Below, piece by piece: positions 1-13,349 of a DNA stretch of 64,000 nt (the first letter of the stretch is position 1; each line of letters starts with the position of its first letter). The position numbers and the translations under genes were made by a program. This DNA is from Apostichopus japonicus (lineage: Eukaryota; Echinodermata; Holothuroidea; Aspidochirotida; Stichopodidae), in the NCBI RefSeq assembly GCF_037975245.1, contig NC_092576.1:37911111-37975110 (forward strand). Direction: 5' to 3'. The notes under the pieces were generated by a model. The model worked only from the letters and a program-made list of their open reading frames with translations, made no database searches and was not told the DNA's origin.

Positions 1-3000
1 AATATAATAGAGTGACTCCGAATGTTGTTAACAATATCTCAGCGGATCATTATTGTTATTCAAAACACTGATACACATACGAGGTTGCTTTAGACTATTC
101 AATTAAAGCGAGATATTCATTTCAATACTGTTTAGACACATAACATTCCTAAAGTGGCATATGGCATTTTATTTCATTATGATAATGGCAATTTATCAAT
201 ATTAAAAACTAAGGATAATATCGTCAATTTGTGAAATTAACTTAATTAAGTTGCTTTATTTTAAACCGTGCGTTTGAAAAACTTTTAACATGGTAATTTT
301 CGCTACTATTCCATCAAATTATTCTATAACATTTATCTTTCTGCTGTAATGAGAAACCAATGTCTAACGGCAAATCACTTAAAGTTATGAAGATCTTTTA
401 GTTGTTAAAAAATGACTACGCCATATGACACATTGAAAAGAAAAATGTTGTCTACGTCTGTTTCTGCAATGTTCTAGCTTTTTTTTTTTTACTTTAGATT
501 AATATTGAAGGGTTGCGGGATAAAGAACACGACTTACGATTGTTAATGTCTATCATAGGTGTATGTAAAGCTTCGTTATCACCAAAGCTAACAAACTAAC
601 TTCAAATCTGTAAAATTAGTGTACATAACTTAACAACAGTTACACCCAAATTAGAATTGTACAACTCTCTCGTTAAACCTCTCCACTGAGGACAGAACAG
701 TAATGTATCATTCGGCTCCTCTTTAATGACCATCCCTACTCATTTCAGTTTTAATATAAAACTCATTAATGCTTGTTAACATTATTTTGATAGTTTTACC
801 TTGTCAAGGCCAATGTGGTTCTAAGTATCATTTAACATGTAGCTGTCAATTGCAGAAGGAACGTAGACTAATTGTTCAATTCACTTACTGGTAATATAGA
901 ACTTAAAAAGGTGAACTTCATACCTTACATGATCTTAAAATGGCAATCTGTTTTATATGTTAACTTGGATGTGCTGGTGACTATTGTATGTACTATGAAT
1001 GATATAGGAGTTCTCAGATATTTCGGTTAGCATTATCTACTTGTTGATCTTACTTTATTCTCAACAGATATGAACCATGGCAGCAGACCTGGAGAGTCTC
1101 GAGAGGAAACCGATATCTTGATACAGAATAAGAAGATGACGATAACGTTGTCAAGTACAGAGGACATTGATGTAAATATAACACTAAGGTGTCGCAGAAA
1201 AAAAAAAAGTTTGGGCACTAATTCTTCATCATTGGCGCATTAATTAGGTCTATATTAAGGTCTAAGGGCAAGACCTTGCACTTAAATAATATTTTATTTT
1301 GTTTGAGGACAGAAAGATATGTAACTAACACGGTAGCGAGGTCTAACCCCCCCCCCCCTCGCCCGACTGAATGTAAACATGCCCACAACTGAACCATTTC
1401 CTCTCGAAGGACGGTAGAGGAGGGGCATCAATTTCCTGAGTTAAATGTGTGGGCAAGAAACTCTCCTGCCGTACTTTTCAAAGTTCAGGAGATTTGGCAA
1501 CGGGTCCCTTTGCCCCTACTCGCATGTTTAACTTGTTTATCTTTATTTGAATAAACAAATAACGTACCCATATATTTTATTATACCGTATATTTGCATGA
1601 TACTGCAATTATGAAATGAGCTCAATCTCCTTTCAGTTCCATGTGTAATGTGTCTTCTTTTATTCCTTTTTTATCTTACTGTTATTGTGTCGAGACTTCA
1701 TACTACATATATTATAATATTTTTTTGTCTATGTAGTTAATTTTGTCTAAGTATCTCCTCAAATTGTTTTATTATTCATTGAAGTTTATTTTGTTTTATA
1801 TATGTGACCGATAACACACACTACTCTTTATGTGCTTTAAACCGTTCAAATATATTACTTTCAGCCCAGGTGGTACATGCATGCTATTATGAATATATTG
1901 TAGTCCTAGGCATTTAAAAACCATATGCTGCCAGCCCTGTTCGATAGATGTGAAGAAATTCAAACATCTGAATCTCATGAAACAAAGCGACTGGAATACT
2001 AGTCTATCAGATATACCGTTAGTTGTGTTGATAGTATATAGAAGTATCACACATTTAAATGGAGGAAATATCGAATGGCATCAAGTAACATGTTTGTTAT
2101 GAATAACAAAGGCACATAGTTTAATGTGGAACATTTTATAACTGTTAAATTAGGGCAAAATGTTAGTTTGGGTGAGTTATAAAGTAGATCTTATAAAACT
2201 GGATTGATGAAATGAACAGTAATTTAGAAAGAAGGTTGAAGTCATTTTCAATGTATTATCAACAGAAAAGATAATATTCATTTGTAAAAATCCGGAAAGG
2301 TTTAGGAAACTACATCGGAATAAACTTTTTCCTTTCTTTTGGCAACAATATCAACACTTCCAGCACTATAATTTTTCCTAAAGTCATGTTTGATGTTTTG
2401 TGAAACATCAGATGTGCCGGTGACTTTTTTAATACAATTACTGCCTAAGAATTTCAAAGTTGAAAGGAAAATATCAAAAAAATTAGTTTTCCTTATTCTT
2501 ATCATTGCCCGTCTTAGCTTCTTAAGTTTTGCCTTTTATGCATACTGTTTTCCGGGAGAGAACTTTAAATGTAAACCGGGAATTTATATCTCATTATTTC
2601 TTGTGTAAAAGTTAGATTCCATCCTCATTATTTCTTAGAGCTATAGAGGTTATAACACTAAACCTGAGCACAACAGAATCAGCCAATTTTAAATGAATTT
2701 CTTTAATGATAAAGGTATCTCAGAATAAATTCGTCATTTTAGCTTCCTTTTGTTGCTCTGTAATTGCTAAATATAATTGTTTTCTTTTATTAAGCGTATT
2801 GCTTTCCTGTAAAGGAATGGAAACCTGCAGTATTTACCCATTATACTGTAGCTTCAAAGTAAAAACTCAATTTTTGAAATTTGATATTAAATGAAATTCC
2901 GGGAATTATAAAATTAATAAGAGTGAATTGTTTATCAATATTATGAGTGCATTTATCGATCGGTAAATAAAGTAAACAGAATTAACCTATGTTATTACAT

Positions 3001-3270
3001 TTTGTGTCTTTTGAATAGCGTTGTTTCTGCTTTTGTACGCATGGAAAGCAGACTGGTATCTGTACATTTAAAAGTTTGTTAAATGAATGAAACCCACTTT
3101 ACCAACATACTCACGTTTTATACTAAATTAGTCTATCGACTCATTATTTGCTGCGAATTTATGAATAGTACTTTTTCTTTTCGTAAGCCTCTCCACCAGA
3201 TATGTGATATGGCCCTGTTATGTCAAACGTGGCAAATTTGTTTCACTACGGCGAATACTAATACATATAA
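1..3270. other. AT-rich non-coding stretch
   Basis: I see no recognisable gene, RNA gene or intact mobile element here, apart from the doubtful exon noted separately near 1,070. Open frames are short, unrelated to any family I know and typical of chance in AT-rich DNA. Homopolymer runs (T at 480-490, C at 1,348-1,358) are the only conspicuous features. Confidence 0.5.
1070..1246 (+). CDS. doubtful 58-codon ORF after a splice-acceptor-like site
   Basis: An ATG-initiated frame (begins MNHGSRPGES, ends SSSLAH then TAA) follows a good acceptor-like string, tattctcaacag, at 1,057-1,068. It could be a terminal exon of a gene lying upstream of the window, or chance. It is hydrophilic and contains a KKK run produced by an A-homopolymer. 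No family recognised. The only support is the acceptor plus the open frame, so this is weak. Confidence 0.13.
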
Positions 3271-3980
3271 ATTGTCCTTTACTTAGGCTTCTTTTACTTA
3301 GGCTGAAGAATATGGCTGTCAATGGGAATTTTCTGTCTTGGATCGATAATTGGCTTGGTAATAGGAAACAGAGGGCGGTTATTAAAAGGCTGTGCTTTCT
3401 CTTGGCTCTTCAGTAGTGGGGTTGCACAAGGGTCTGTTTTAGGTCCATTGTTGTTTGTTGCATATATACATGACATTGACGGAAATATTTGTGTACAGCT
3501 AAGAAGTTTGCTGATGACACCAAATTGTATTCTGAGGTCTTTTCCAAAAGCGATACTGAGAAGTTTCAAACGGATTTGGATATTTTTTTGTTCCTGGTCT
3601 CAGGGATGACAAATGCTATTTAATATGGATAAATGCAAGGTAATGCACATTGGTAGTAGTAACCAAAAGTATACCTACCATCTTAATGGTGTTGAGTTAC
3701 AGGACGTCTTTGTTGAAGAAGACCTAGGTATCTATATTGACTCATCTGTGCAACTTCTAAACATTGTGTTGAAGCTGTTAAAAGAGGTAATAGGGTTTTA
3801 GGTATGATTAAGAGGAACTTAAGTTTTCTGAAAGAGGACATAGTAGTTAGGCTTTATAAGCAGTTGGTTAGGCCTCATCTGGAGTATGCTGTGCAGGCTT
3901 GGAACCGATATGTTGCTAAGGATAAGGAAGTACTTTAAAAGGTCCATAGGAGGGCTACTAGGATGATTAGTTGATATTAT
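3270..3980 (+). pseudogene. CR1/L2-like LINE reverse transcriptase remnant
   Basis: Broken pieces of a non-LTR retrotransposon reverse transcriptase read through shifting frames. In order: WIDNWLGNRKQRAVI, SGVAQGSVLGPLLFV (the fingers/palm motif just before the active site), KFADDTKLYSE with the catalytic FADD box at 3,507-3,518, then MDKCKVMHIGS, and a thumb-region string ending RPHLEYAVQAWN and VHRRATRMIS. This order is standard for the CR1/L2/Rex group. Several frameshifts and stops show it is dead. Neither 5' endonuclease nor 3' tail is identifiable. Confidence 0.8.
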
Positions 3981-4769
3981 TTGTTGCTCAATTAACAGTG
4001 TTGTTAACCAAACATAACCAATGTTCGGGAGGGAGGGGTGGGTGTAGGCTGAAATTGCAGAGTATATTTAAGCTTTCTGTCAATACGAGTAGTCAATAGG
4101 GATAAACATAAAGAGATAATACATTACTGGGTTGACTGTGATAAATATGGGTTTTTCGGTGATGTGATTCCCCTGATTGTACACAAGCTGTGTTAAACTA
4201 GTGCATTTAGTTCCTGCTTTCTCGTCATTCTATTGTGATATATTCATTGTTGCATAACATTTTACAGAGAGATGGTGGAATAGTGTCTTTTATTACAATA
4301 AACAAATGCTATATGGACCCACCTGTTTGTCGTCAGTCGGCTCAAATGCCGCTAGCTGTAAATTAGTCGGAGCATTTCTTATTTGCCTCCCTAACCATCT
4401 TGAATCCATTTAAACGCTACAACGCTTAAATGTATCCTAACAGCTATTGACGAGCAATGTTATAACTTCATAAATAATCATTGTGGTAGCTGGGTGATAT
4501 GAGAATCTTTCCCCTTTATAGTGACACGAAATAGAAATGTGTATAATTAAGAACAGGATGTGAGATTTAAAAGAAATAAGAACATAAATTGTGCGGTCCT
4601 TAAAATCATTTCTGGAAACGTATAAACGACGAGCTAACGTAATTAACGATTATATCAGAGTTGCACGTTTTGTTTTAATACGTACGAGTAATCATAATTC
4701 GTCGTAAAGTTACATTAATTTCACAGACCCTCCAAATAGGTGAGCCATATGAAGGGCGCCCTCATCTTT

Positions 4770-4974
<205 letters not shown>

Positions 4975-5225
4975 CTTGTTTTCATTTTACACCGTTTAAA
5001 AAGGATACTTGTGTGCTGTGACGATTAAATAATCAGCAACCTAACCATACAGGTGAATTCATCTGCCGTCTCTTTGAATTAGCTAGGTCACAAAAAGGTC
5101 AAATTGCATATTCGTCTTATCCATAGACTGAGTGTAAGTTATACGTTTAACATCAATTTGTCAGATTACATCAGACGAAGTTAGGTTGGAGCATGTATAT
5201 AGATGTGTAAAAGTAAGTTGGCTTG

Positions 5226-5260
5226 ACGTTTCGATCCTAGTATGATCTTCCTCATTAGGT
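5226..5260 (-). ncRNA. degenerate hammerhead-ribozyme-like motif
   Basis: Reading the minus strand, CTAATGAGG is followed by GATC, a 7-nt loop, GATC and GAAAC. That is the order of a minimal hammerhead: CUGAUGA box (here one base off, CUAAUGA), stem II, GAAA box. Small hammerheads of this type are known in the pseudo-LTRs of Penelope-like elements (family knowledge). The surrounding 5,180-5,640 is a strand-biased purine-rich tract without recognised coding, possibly other non-coding parts of such an element. A folding test was not possible here. Confidence 0.45.
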
Positions 5261-6154
5261 AAATGACAAGTAACAGTAACAGAAGGGCCAAAAACACGCA
5301 TATAATACAGACAGGTTTATGAACATGGTGAACACAAAGAGATAGATGTAAGGGGATTTGTAGACAAGGGATGGAGAGAAGAAAGAAAGAAACCAACAGG
5401 GCAAGAGGAGAGGTAGGAGATAAACAGTGGAGGGACAATAATATGATTAAGGGAAGGGAGTATGGAATAAACTGGAGAAGCACAAATACAGAAAGGTGTG
5501 GAGAAAAAATGGTGAAAGAGGGCTATGAGAAGAGGAGTGATGGGAGGGGGACAAGGGGAGAATGAGGGGGGGGGGGCAGAAGAAAAGTTAGTCATGTCCT
5601 TCCTGAATGTTGAGCCCATGAGGTTAAATGGTGCGAAGGTTTTGCATTCACAGCCTCCCTCTGCTGATTCGTACTAGGTCAGGACGGCTACCTAAGGATT
5701 CAATCCCCTGTAGTTTATTAACAGTTTTATTATATTTTGTTTCAGTTATATAGATGCAAGTAAACCCATTCTGAGTCATGGCAGTCAATCAATAATCCTA
5801 CCTTTAACAATATTGTGGCTCAATATTAATCATGATACCATTATCTAGCTGGAAGATTGTATGTTGTATTCCAATGACATTTGTTGAGCTTTGTTTAATT
5901 ATAGAATGTAGCAGAGATATTTCTAATAGGAGTTACTATACTATAATGCTTACTTTCTTGGATTCGACCCAAACTCCATATGAGTGCCTTTCTTCAATTA
6001 TGTGCTCACGAGAAATTATAATAGGTATTTAAGAAGTGCAAAATGCAAAAGCCTCTAAGCGCTAAAGAAAGAAAAATCAAACATAAGTAATTAAAAGTAA
6101 GTGAGTTTTTAACATAGATTTTAAAGAGTTCAAATAGTCGTTTAGAGCAAATGT

Positions 6155-6480
6155 CAGCCTAGGGGACAGTCCAAAGAGAAGCAAAGGCGTAGGAAAAAGA
6201 ATGTTGACTAAATGACAGTAAGGAAATATCCCATGGGACGGCGAGAAAGGACTGGCTGGATGACCTAAGCGTCTTGTACGGTGTGTCAGGGTGAAACAGT
6301 TCTAACAGGTAGACTGGGGAGTGTCCGTGTATAACTTTAAAAGTCATCAGAAGAATTTTGAAAGAGATGCGCATAATAAGAGGAAGCCAATGTCAAAGTC
6401 TGAAAATAGGTGATATATGATGAGAACGAGGAAGAGATGAGACCAGTAGCAGTATTTTGAACCCGTTGGAACTGGGATTA
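6155..6480 (-). pseudogene. 3'-terminal LINE ORF2 fragment
   Basis: The minus strand encodes the characteristic C-terminal end of L2/CR1-like ORF2 proteins: a QRVQNTATGLIS-like segment, then HWLPLIMRISFKILLMTFK, then a region of the type LRSSSQSFLAVPWD and a final ASLWTVP matching the usual A-LWN-LP. A stop and a frameshift interrupt it. Only the last 110 or so residues remain, as usual for 5'-truncated LINE copies. Confidence 0.72.
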
Positions 6481-6499
6481 GTCTTTGTCCGGAATGCCG

Positions 6500-9400
6500 T
6501 AGAGGAGCAAGTTACAGGTTTCTAGTCTAGTGCTAAAAAACCCAAACATGAACTGGTGTCAGTGTCGAGAAAAAGTCGGATTCTGCTGATTTTTTTAAGA
6601 GCTATATAAGACCTCATATTTTGAAGAAAAAAAATATGCAGAAAGTCTGCCATGTGAATTGGCATTATTATTAACTTCATCACGAAACATCCAATAAAAA
6701 GTAGTGTTTCGATTCCAATGTTACACAATATAGAATTTGGTTTAATCAAATATCTGAACTGTCAAAGCAGAGCATACTCACTACAGGCATCGCAACTGTA
6801 TCCAGTGGTTTCCCTTCTTGGTTGTAGCCTATTGTATTCATCTTATCATATTTCGTTGCTTCGGTTCGTCTTGCGGTATTCTAGGGCCTTTTTCAGTACG
6901 TACTCCTGTTAAGTTAAGTAATCTGTAAATTAAAAGGATGTGTATCCATTACAGGAATGTATCACTTAAAAGCATTTAACTTTTACACAGAAATACACAA
7001 GAAAATTTACGTTACTGTTATACTTAAGCATGATATTTGTCTCGAAAGCTAAATATGAAGATCAATCTTTCTATGTTTTAATATACTTTACCCAACTGGG
7101 TAGAGAGAAGTATTTTCTTTTGTTAAATAATGATAACAATGAATAAATATGATCTTAAATTACGAACTTGATTGCCTTTACTAATTACTCATATATGTTA
7201 GCTAACCGTTTCACAAACGTGTTTTACTACGTTTACACGATCTGTCATGTCTGTAACATTGTAATACTATTTTAAACGACAAACCAATGTTAAGCTCAGG
7301 TGACCTCCTACTTTATAAAACGAGATTAATGGTTCTTACGTATTAAATGTAAAGTCTTCATGTGGTAAATATAAGTATGGCTGTAATTATGATTACAATA
7401 ACTTGATACGTCGATGTTTGTTGACCTTGGACCTCCAACAAAACGTTGAGGTTCTCCTTTTGTAAATAAGATAATATACATGACGAACACATGATATCAA
7501 TTCATATCATCTGCGATGTCAACTTATATCAGTTAGTTAAATACAGACTGGCAGCCTAGTGCTACCATACATCGGTTCAAATTTTTTCAACCCAAATCAA
7601 GTCCCTCCAAAATAGTCTATTATCTAGTAATTACTCATTCTTTACTGTCAACCTATTTTATCAAATTTTACTAAAGACAAATTATCTAATACGAATATCA
7701 CTAAACCTATCATGCAGCTTCAATCCCACCAGTATATCACTGTTGTCACGCCCACACTTGTGAACACACACATTAGCCACCCACACAAATGTTACGCCCA
7801 TTACCTCCTCGCATAGTTCTGTAAATAGTAGAAGTGACGCTCCACATTGACATCAATGTTTTGTGAAATAAATTAAAATTAGTTTCATTACACCTGTATA
7901 AAGTGATGAAGCTTTGTGTTGGATGTTATGGATGAGCTGTATTTGTACCAATGATATAAAACGGTACATATTATGTCGATGTTTGTTTTAATATAACACA
8001 AGTTATAAAATCTAGACTGTCAAAATTAAGTTGCCACTATATTTATTTATATCGGTAGAGCTGCACTGATCAATGTTTGTTTTGTTTGTTGCCCACAATA
8101 TAATAAGTTGAAGGTTGAAAAATGACATTTGTTATTACATTGGTTTCAAGTTTCAAGCATTATTGTTAAATATCGCCAACATTACTTTGCCTAAGCAAGG
8201 TTACCGTAGTTTATATGAATAGCTGAACGCGCTTTAACCTTGCGTATTACGAAATATCAGTTGCTACATAATTTATTGATGGTTTTGTTTGCTCAATAAA
8301 CAAAGTAGTGTTGGCTCATACAATAATTGCTTTCGTTTTACTGAACTTTGGTTTATAGAGACTATTGTAAGATAGACTGCAATGACAAGTACCCCAACCA
8401 CGTTCATATCAGTAAAGAAAGACTTCTTAGAACGTATTAGTTATGATAAAGGGTTTGAATACATAAATACATTGCCGAATCGGTCTGATTGTGATGATAG
8501 TGTAATAGCTATGGTGCATTGTGCCCTCGTGTTTGAAGGCGGACAATACAAATAGTTATTTGCAGTATGTTAGTTTATTGTAGAACTTGACTTTACCTAA
8601 AGTTTGGAAGCGACTACAAAGCATAAATGAGGTGGTCAGTTATTTCACAAAGAAGCATGAGTCAATTCATGTCATATATGATACAAACCTATTGAGTGTT
8701 GTCTTATATCTTATTAAATACATTCTCTGACTTAGGCAGTATTTTGGTACTTACTTCGAGCATTAATGTTAATACAACTCGATACATATAGCTCGTCGTT
8801 AAGTTATTGATATTTATAGTTCATGATTATTTATATTAAAATGAAATAAATATTACGTCATAAGCTAATTTGAAAATAGTATCTGTAGATAAATGTACAG
8901 ATTATTCAAACTTATTCACACTAGACCAAAACTCTCAATTCGGTGACAAACTTAAGAACGGGTTTAATTAGTTCTGATTGCAATTATTCGTAGACTTATT
9001 TAAATGAAACCAAACTCAAAGCGCTCTTTGCATTTTGTCAATCAAGGTTACTTTCGTTTTGGATGAACTTTGATTCAAATGATTGACTTCCGCCAGGTAT
9101 CTATCATTGTATGTAAAGCTGCAAGGTGGGTGTATGGTAATGTTATATTGACCTGTAGTTTAGGAGACCAAGGGAAACCAATTGGCTTACATCATTAGGG
9201 TAGACATGATGTCGATACCAAACTCTATCTTAACATTGCATTGTATACGATGATATATTAAAGCAAAACAAACAATACGATAAAACAATCAATAACAAAT
9301 TATGAGATTTATATCATTTTTGATAACAAAACCTATCCTAAATGCGTGTGAATATGAATATCAATTGTAATAGCACGAGGTAGTAGTTTTCACTCTCTGT

Positions 9401-10490
9401 TATCATGATATCAATATGTTAATATGATGATCACATCAATGATCATATTGTATTGCTTACGGTACTTCCATGTGAAGCCATGACAGCCAAACGTATAAAC
9501 CGATGGTACATGCTAGTAAAGAAAGCGTTAAGTCGTCAACCTATGCATACCAAAGCGTTTGTGAGTCATGTGATGATCGTTAGCCAATGCTACCAATTTA
9601 TTTATGGTTGTTAATATATCGAACATCATACAGGGGGTAACAGCATATGTATTAATAGTATAGTTATCGTTCACTGATTGCAACAATTTTTCTGAAATCA
9701 ATCTGTTATTTAATTGCTACACAGTACATGGTTGTAATTCATTGCAAGTTATTTACAAACGTCTAAAGTCCCGACGTTTATAATCTACTCAACATAAAGA
9801 ACGATGGCTGATATTGTCACTTGTGGTCTTTGGCGAACTTTAAGACTCTACAACTCCTCGAATTGCAAGTGTATTGCTAAATAACTGTTTAACAAGTAAC
9901 AAGAAAAAGGAGTCATGCTACACCCTTTCCGTAGCACATGTTAACAATAAGTGGTCTCAGTTATCACTGAATCGTTGCCAGTCTAGAATAAGATGAAAAG
10001 GTATCTTAATTATGTTTTCAAGTTTAATAACAGAACTAACAATAATTTCATTTGTTAAAATATAAGCGTTACAAAACATTATCTCTTCACTCTACAGAAA
10101 GAAATTATTTTCACCCCATCAATTAGTTACAAAAGAATGTTAATTTCCATATCAAACGTTTCATCTGTTACATTTAGTCAGTAAAAACCCTCTCCATTTT
10201 TGTGTCTATAGTACACCCATCAGATTACTTTAATGTCAATATGAACTTTGAGATTAGTCAGTGACTACAAGCGTGTTAGGAAATATGCAACCCGAACAGG
10301 AGACGCCATTTTGATACTACACAATTGGAACACATCATGGTCAAATACACATAAGTCGTGGCTCTGTTAAAACGCCTGGCTGTGCAAGTTTCGTTTGACT
10401 GGACCTATTTCTAAGGTAATTCTCTTCTGTTGACGGTTTAGAATTTCAATATGATATTTAGATTTGTTTCTAGTCGTTACAATGTATGTC
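6500..10490. other. non-coding, AT-rich, no feature recognised
   Basis: Nearly 4 kb without an open frame above about 75 codons, recognisable protein family, tRNA or clear terminal repeats. It could be intergenic DNA or a long intron of gene 1, whose first exons were not found. Confidence 0.5.
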
Positions 10491-10947
10491 AGTTCGTGTT
10501 CTAGCTAGAACTAAAGTGTAAATGTTGAGTTACAGTTAGGCCCATTGTCAATAGGTTAGTTCTTGTTTGGCTTCCTTATTCCTATTCATGTACAGCTGTG
10601 GTTTAACATATAACAGTCATATTTTAAACTGTCACAGTGATAACACAGTGTCTGGTACACATTTTGCATTTCATGGGAACTATTATATCGATGATACAAT
10701 ACAAAGGCAAGGACATTTATAAAATTCCAAAGAAGAACACCTTTTTTGGTCACTATCCTACATTCTCTCACTCTATGGAGCATTACTTGTTTAATGATCA
10801 TATCCTTCTTTATAATCAAAATTCTGCCTCATGTCTTTAAAAATTGGAAGTAAAACGTATTCCACTGCCATTGCAGATGTGTAAAAAGGATCTCAATGTT
10901 AAACCCATGGAGGAAATAACTCACACAGTTATATCGCAATCACTTAA

Positions 10948-12712
10948 AGATGAACGATAGTGATTTTTCACCATCGCCGAAAAAATACGATTTTATTCAA
11001 GAGTATTCTAGTTGGTTTCCATTTTACACTTGTGAAAATTCAACTCAAACCGATGTTGGGAAAGGCTTAAACAAAATTCCTAAACTCGTTGATTTTTTAA
11101 ACAAAAATTTGGCTTTTCGCGAAAAGCGATATGATGATCACGTGATCTACAGTGACATGTGACGTCATTATGATGATAACAACGTGAGCTCGGCGTAGTG
11201 TACTTCAGCAGTGTGCACTTAGTGTGTAAGTTTAGTTGCAACCTACTCTATATTGGACTCGACAAACAACGTAAACCGCTAGCAAAATCCAAGAAATTGC
11301 GTTGTAGGGGGATGCAACAGAACGAATGTGGACTCTACAATAATTTTGTTCAATTTTCCAAGCGGAAAAAGTAGTAAGAGATATCGGAAACTCTGGATAC
11401 GATTTGTGAGGAGAACCAGGAAAGACTTCATCGCACCAGTGGCAAGAATGTGAAAGTTTGTTCTGCCCACTTCACAGAAGATGATTCTCGGGCCTAATTG
11501 AAATTTGCGTGTGGCAAGGTCACTAAAGTAATAAAAGTTTGAAAGATTGATGCTTTTATGCCGCATTATTTATATATATCCCGATAAATGCAACAGTAAG
11601 TGTTGGAACTGAAAGACATGTCAGACGTGAACAACCTAATGACTATGTGAGGAGAGAATCCACGTGCAAATTTCAATTGGGGCATGGACGTCGCTTAGGC
11701 AGAGTTTTTTGGGGCAGAGATGTGTTCATACCCTCCAAACCACTTTGAATGTAATACGAATAGGAAATGTGTGTATGCTCGAGCGAAACAAAACATCGTG
11801 TAAGTATTACTTACGGTATAGCGCACACTGTCACTTATGTTTGCACAGTGTGAAAGTACCGTTTGCGGACCTACGTGAAGTTGGGCTAGAATACGATTCC
11901 TCCTGAAGCCCAAACCACGAGGCATGCATGTGAATAAACGCAATAGGCATTGCATGCAGTGAGAACATTGTTCGAGCTAGACTAACAACTCGATTGAGTT
12001 CAAATGCGGTTGTATTTCAAGCTCAATGAAACCTTTCTGTTGGATTTAATGACGCACGGAACAAGGAACGTTTATGTTTTACAGTAGGCCTAGTGCATAC
12101 AAGCGAATCTACTTTGTTTAGAACTTTGGATTTTCTTTCGGATGTTATACTAATCTACGTTTGAGACTATCATCACTATTGTTATTGTGCCAGTTTGACT
12201 GGTAAGTGAGCACATTCATACATCACTCTGTATAAACCCGCCAAAAACGTAATCTTGAGATTTACGTTACTTTGGGTCAGCTTGCGAGTTACCTCTTCAG
12301 ATATTGGGAAATCGTTGCGAAATCGCCGCAAATTTCGTTAAAAAAAACTTGTAAACACGTGCTGAAGAAATCAAGAAACACTATGATATTCATTATCTAT
12401 TTATGTCTTGAACATTACGCCGGAAAATAACAGTTATGCTGACACGAGATGCACGCACAGCTCCGTACTGAACAGTTCACAACAGAAAAGATCATCACAG
12501 TGACGTCATTCACTGACCTGAGGGCTGTTCAAGGTCGTTGCTGTGTTTGCAAATTCCTAAATTACGGAGGCGAAAAAACGATGTTTTAATTCCCTTTTTT
12601 ATAACTTTCAGGTGTGCTATTTGGAAAATTAAAAAAATATGTTGCTTGGTAACATATAAACTACATTATATATGAAAATGAGAGATTTTTTTTCTGTCAC
12701 TATCGTTCTACT
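10948..12712 (+). mobile_element. Kolobok-like DNA transposon, degenerate, 1,765 bp
   Basis: The element starts AGATGAACGATAGTGA and ends with the reverse complement of AGTAGAACGATAGTGA: a 16-bp terminal inverted repeat with two mismatches. It is flanked on both sides by TTAA (10,944-10,947 and 12,713-12,716). The related unoccupied repeat at about 13,725 reads CTTATGCAACC where the element lies, so removing the element and one TTAA restores the locus apart from one base. Inside is a broken THAP domain. A TTAA target duplication plus a THAP-containing transposase is the published signature of the Kolobok superfamily (family knowledge). No DDE catalytic region was recognised, so this is probably a non-autonomous or decayed copy. 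piggyBac also uses TTAA but lacks THAP and has different ends. Confidence 0.75.
11290..11520 (+). pseudogene. THAP zinc-finger domain remnant inside the transposon
   Basis: A C2CH THAP-type DNA-binding domain can be followed: NCVVGGCNRT (first Cys pair, first Cys codon at 11,298), then LFNFPSGK, KLWIRFVRRTRKDF (the conserved Trp and basic helix) and, after a one-base frameshift near 11,445, NVKVCSAHFTEDD carrying the last Cys and His. A TAA follows shortly after. THAP domains bind DNA and occur in several transposases and domesticated proteins; here it sits between transposon ends. The frameshift and stop make it a pseudogene as read. Confidence 0.78.
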
Positions 12713-13349
12713 TTAAGCAACCGCATTTTACGTAGTTAATTGAATGGTAACATTTCCTGGTCTGTCTAGTCTACGTTGGGCAATAGAGTCAAGGTGTAAT
12801 TTTGAATGTCATAAATGAAACAATATGTATGGATGTATGCGCGTTTCAGCATTACGTAATTACTAGAAATGCCATCAGCATGTAACAAACATTGATTTTC
12901 ATATCTTAGTAGTAATTGTAATGACAGTACTAAACGTTCAATTCTAACTGTCATGTTGTCTACACAGGCTAGAAATGTTGTTTTGCAATCTATCCCTAAA
13001 ACAAAGGTGTCATGTACCTTGAACTTGGTGTACATATATCGAAGTGTCTCTTGAGTCATGAAATCTAAACCTCCCTATTCCTCAGCCAAATCCTGGAATA
13101 GCATATGTAACTTCATTAATTTCCTACTACTCTGAGCTCGATTAGCAAGCCACGGTACAATTTTAAAGGATGTCAAATCAACTCCTCCGGTAGCTACGAA
13201 TTACTTATACTTCATTTTCTCTCAGTAATCTCCCCTTCCTGCCCTTTTCCCCACAAAGAAAAGCGTCATGAAATGAGGACAATGTAGTAAAGTTGAACCA
13301 ATATAAAACATCTGAATGCATATGTGCCCATTCATCAGGTTATTGCTTT

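Larger units (their letters stand above)
10500..12870. repeat. copy 1 of a dispersed repeat, split by a transposon
   Basis: 10,500-10,943 and 12,717-12,870 together match 13,350-13,890 along their length, for example ATATCGCAATCACTTA at 10,931-10,946 against the same string at about 13,716-13,731, and GTCTAGTCTACGTTG on the far side. The match is interrupted exactly by the TTAA-flanked element at 10,948-12,712. Copy 2 therefore serves as an approximate empty site. The repeat itself is of unknown type; no coding capacity seen. Confidence 0.75.

Noticed and set aside
5317-5619. 100-codon Ser/Pro-rich minus-strand frames
   Set aside because: They come from a purine-rich low-complexity tract and have no family features.
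10950-11162. 70-codon plus-strand ORF opening inside the left end of the THAP transposon
   Set aside because: It begins within the terminal inverted repeat, matches no family I know, and lies upstream of the broken THAP frame; not convincing as a gene.
11279-11955. Minus-strand ORFs across the THAP region
   Set aside because: Antisense shadows; the domain signature (Cys pattern, Trp, Cys-x-x-His) is on the plus strand.
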